Both the position numbers and the translations under genes were made by a program. A stretch of 7,878 bases of DNA, from assembly GCA_027056615.1 (NCBI GenBank), contig JALUKJ010000303.1:541-8418 (forward strand), read 5' to 3'. Positions 6,464-7,878 of this stretch are shown one piece after another. This stretch comes from Campylobacteraceae bacterium (lineage in GTDB: Bacteria; Campylobacterota; Campylobacteria; Campylobacterales; Sulfurovaceae). The notes below the pieces were generated by a model. The model worked only from the letters and a program-made list of their open reading frames with translations, searched no databases and was not told the origin of the DNA. Numbering within the stretch: position 1 is the first letter of the stretch; each line of letters begins with the position of its first letter.

Positions 6464-6505
6464 AACCTGAGTTCGGTGGATATGGTATTCCAGCGAACTC
6501 AGGTT
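6464..6505. repeat. Perfect 12-bp-arm hairpin, possible terminator
   Basis: AACCTGAGTTCG (6464-6475) and CGAACTCAGGTT (6494-6505) are exact inverted copies. After a G-G mismatch the stem continues with TGGA/TCCA (6477-6480 and 6489-6492), closing an 8-base loop. On the plus strand, the direction of the RND operon, it is followed by AAAATAATC with no T-tract. On the minus strand it is followed by TTTTTAGTTTT, the form of an intrinsic terminator. It could block antisense transcription, end the RND message with other factors, or be a dispersed repeat. Confidence 0.55.
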
Positions 6506-6558
6506 AAAATAATCTTGTGAAGCTTGACATCATGGAAAACCCCACACAATATCACTTA

Positions 6559-6567
6559 TGATATAAT
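6559..6567 (+). promoter_or_regulatory. Extended -10 promoter of ATPase-like gene
   Basis: TGATATAAT matches the extended -10 consensus exactly and is identical to the two minus-strand promoters in this window. It lies 20 bases before the ATG at 6588, so the leader would be about 14 nt. Confidence 0.6.
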
Positions 6568-6587
6568 TAAATCAAAAAAGATTAAAG

Positions 6588-7878
6588 ATGAAAAAGATAC
6601 CCTATGGCATTAGTGATTTTAAAAGATTAAAAACAGAAAATTTCTACTTTGTCGATAAAACGCACTATATCGAAAAACTAGAAAACTTTCCCTCTAGTTT
6701 TATGATGTTCTTACGCCCAAGACGCTTTGGTAAATCTCTTTTTGTAGCAATCTTAGAAGCCTATTATGACATCTATTTCAAAGATGATTTTGAGGCTATC
6801 TTTAAAGATACCTACATTTTAAACCATAAAACTAAAGAGGCAAGTAGCTATATGGTTTTACGGTTTGATTTTAGTGCTGTAGATATTTATAATGTGGAAA
6901 AAAGTTTTAAACTGCTTTTAGAGTTAAGATTAAAAAACTTTGTCAACAGATACAATCTTAAAATACTCTTTAAAGATGACTCTCCTATCTCAATGTTAAA
7001 TACCATTTTTGACTATATTGTTCAAGAAAACCTTAACCTCTATGTTATGATAGACGAATACGACAATTTCGCAAACAAACTCTTTTTAAACAACAAAGAG
7101 GATTACCTGAACATAGTCACAAAAAAAATAGCCCCATTTAAACAGTTTTTTACCACCCTAAAAGCAGGGGCTACAGGAAATAATGCCCCAATTAAACGAA
7201 TGTTTATAACAGGGGTAACACCAATGACGATGTATGATGTAACAAGTGGGTTTAATATTGGAGATAATATCTCGTTGCACCCTATCTTTTACAATATGGT
7301 AGGGTTTAACCATAGTGAACTAAAAAAGATTTTAGAAGACTATAATATAAACGATAAAGTTTCTACCACTATGTTACAAGAGTGGTATGACCACTATAAC
7401 TTTAGTGAAGATAGCACAGAGCGACTCTACAATACAGATATGATTTTATATTTTGTTAATAAATTTCTCCCTCTACATAAACCACCAAGAGAGATGATAG
7501 ACATCAATGTAAGAAGCGACTACTCAAAACTAAGAAGTATTATCTACACCAATAAAAAACTAAATGGTAATTTTAAAACCATGCAAACTCTTATAGGTGG
7601 AGAGCATATTAGCATTGGTAATTTAGTACAAGATTTTACTGCATTAGATTTAAGCCAAGAGAACAACTTTAAATCACTTCTCTTTTATCTAGGGCTTGTA
7701 ACCATAAAAGATAGAGATTTAGATTTAAACCTAAATATTCCAAATGAGACCGTAAAAAGAATAGATATAGAGTTTTTAAAATCGGCTTTAGAGGTAGAAA
7801 AGGTATTTAGTATTAATATAAGCAGACTAGAAGAGGAGTTTAAAAAATTTGCCTTGAAAGGAGAGCTAAATATTTTTG
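6588..7878 (+). CDS. AAA-ATPase-like protein (PF09820 type), 3' truncated by window
   Basis: An uninterrupted frame of 430 codons open at the window end. Signatures of the AAA-ATPase-like family are in order: IPYGISDFKRL (4-14), YFVDKTHYIEKL (20-31), the atypical P-loop LRPRRFGKS (42-50), the Walker B IDEYD (155-159), FITGVTPM followed by NIGDNISLHPIFYNMVGF, and later WYDHYNFS. Further on, FYLGLVTIKDRDL and NIPNETVKR match the segment that normally precedes a C-terminal PD-(D/E)XK nuclease-like domain (PF08011), which would lie beyond the window. Family members are usually 500-600 residues and often occur in many copies per genome; their function is unproven, with defence or mobile-element roles suggested. 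ATG 6588 is chosen because it is the first start after the promoter and begins the conserved N-terminus; the ribosome binding site is poor. The family call is secure, the role is not. Confidence 0.9.
   Translation, partial: MKKIPYGISDFKRLKTENFYFVDKTHYIEKLENFPSSFMMFLRPRRFGKSLFVAILEAYYDIYFKDDFEAIFKDTYILNHKTKEASSYMVLRFDFSAVDIYNVEKSFKLLLELRLKNFVNRYNLKILFKDDSPISMLNTIFDYIVQENLNLYVMIDEYDNFANKLFLNNKEDYLNIVTKKIAPFKQFFTTLKAGATGNNAPIKRMFITGVTPMTMYDVTSGFNIGDNISLHPIFYNMVGFNHSELKKILEDYNINDKVSTTMLQEWYDHYNFSEDSTERLYNTDMILYFVNKFLPLHKPPREMIDINVRSDYSKLRSIIYTNKKLNGNFKTMQTLIGGEHISIGNLVQDFTALDLSQENNFKSLLFYLGLVTIKDRDLDLNLNIPNETVKRIDIEFLKSALEVEKVFSINISRLEEEFKKFALKGELNIF

Larger units (their letters stand above)
6361..6587. 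other. Intergenic region between RND and ATPase-like genes
   Basis: This 227-bp spacer has no supported reading frame. It contains a weak 5-bp hairpin GTTTA/TAAAC (6434-6448), a strong 12-bp-arm hairpin (6464-6505) and the promoter of the downstream gene (6559-6567). TTGACA at 6524-6529 is a perfect -35 sequence, but its only 17-bp-spaced partner is the poor CAATAT (6547-6552). Confidence 0.6.

Noticed and set aside
6524..6567. TTGACA (6524-6529) as the -35 of the TGATATAAT promoter
   Set aside because: The gap between the two hexamers is 32 bp, about twice the workable spacing. The 17-bp-spaced alternative CAATAT matches only three of six -10 positions.

Overview
The window is AT-rich and compactly coded. 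It most resembles a free-living Campylobacterota genome (Sulfurovum, Sulfurimonas or Arcobacter type). This is inferred from gene content, the short AT-rich intergenic spacers, the cysteine-paired insert in RsmH and the extended -10 promoters; no search was run. No rRNA, tRNA, CRISPR array, insertion sequence or phage gene is visible.

Left edge (1-426): this stretch has no convincing gene and several strong palindromes. First comes a REP/BIME-like pair of inverted hairpins (4-76), each arm carrying a GTAG foot. Next is a second, different palindromic repeat (108-160) and two further hairpins (348-377 and 393-422). One 76-codon open frame on the minus strand (87-317) runs into the second repeat and is doubtful.

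Minus-strand genes (427-1942): a periplasmic lipoprotein alpha-carbonic anhydrase with all active-site residues, and a class II aldolase/adducin-fold protein in which all three canonical metal-binding histidines appear to be replaced. Each has its own TGATATAAT extended -10 promoter.

Plus-strand operon (2006-6360): rsmH (16S rRNA m4C1402 methyltransferase) overlaps by 4 bp a small single-span coiled-coil protein in the position and shape of the division protein FtsL. After 9 bp comes a 1056-residue RND-superfamily inner-membrane permease. No adaptor or outer-membrane channel gene is present. The aldolase-like gene and rsmH are transcribed divergently from a 63-bp spacer in which the two -10 elements lie on the same bases.

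Right edge (6361-7878): a 227-bp spacer carries a perfect 12-bp-arm hairpin and another TGATATAAT promoter. This leads into an AAA-ATPase-like gene of the PF09820 type (often followed by a PD-(D/E)XK nuclease domain), which runs off the window end.

The window looks mainly like chromosomal housekeeping and transport DNA flanked by repeat-rich spacers. I do not see a clearly new multi-gene system. The best leads are the apparently metal-less aldolase-fold protein divergent from rsmH, the RND pump with an altered proton relay inside a cell-division operon, and the REP-like cluster.
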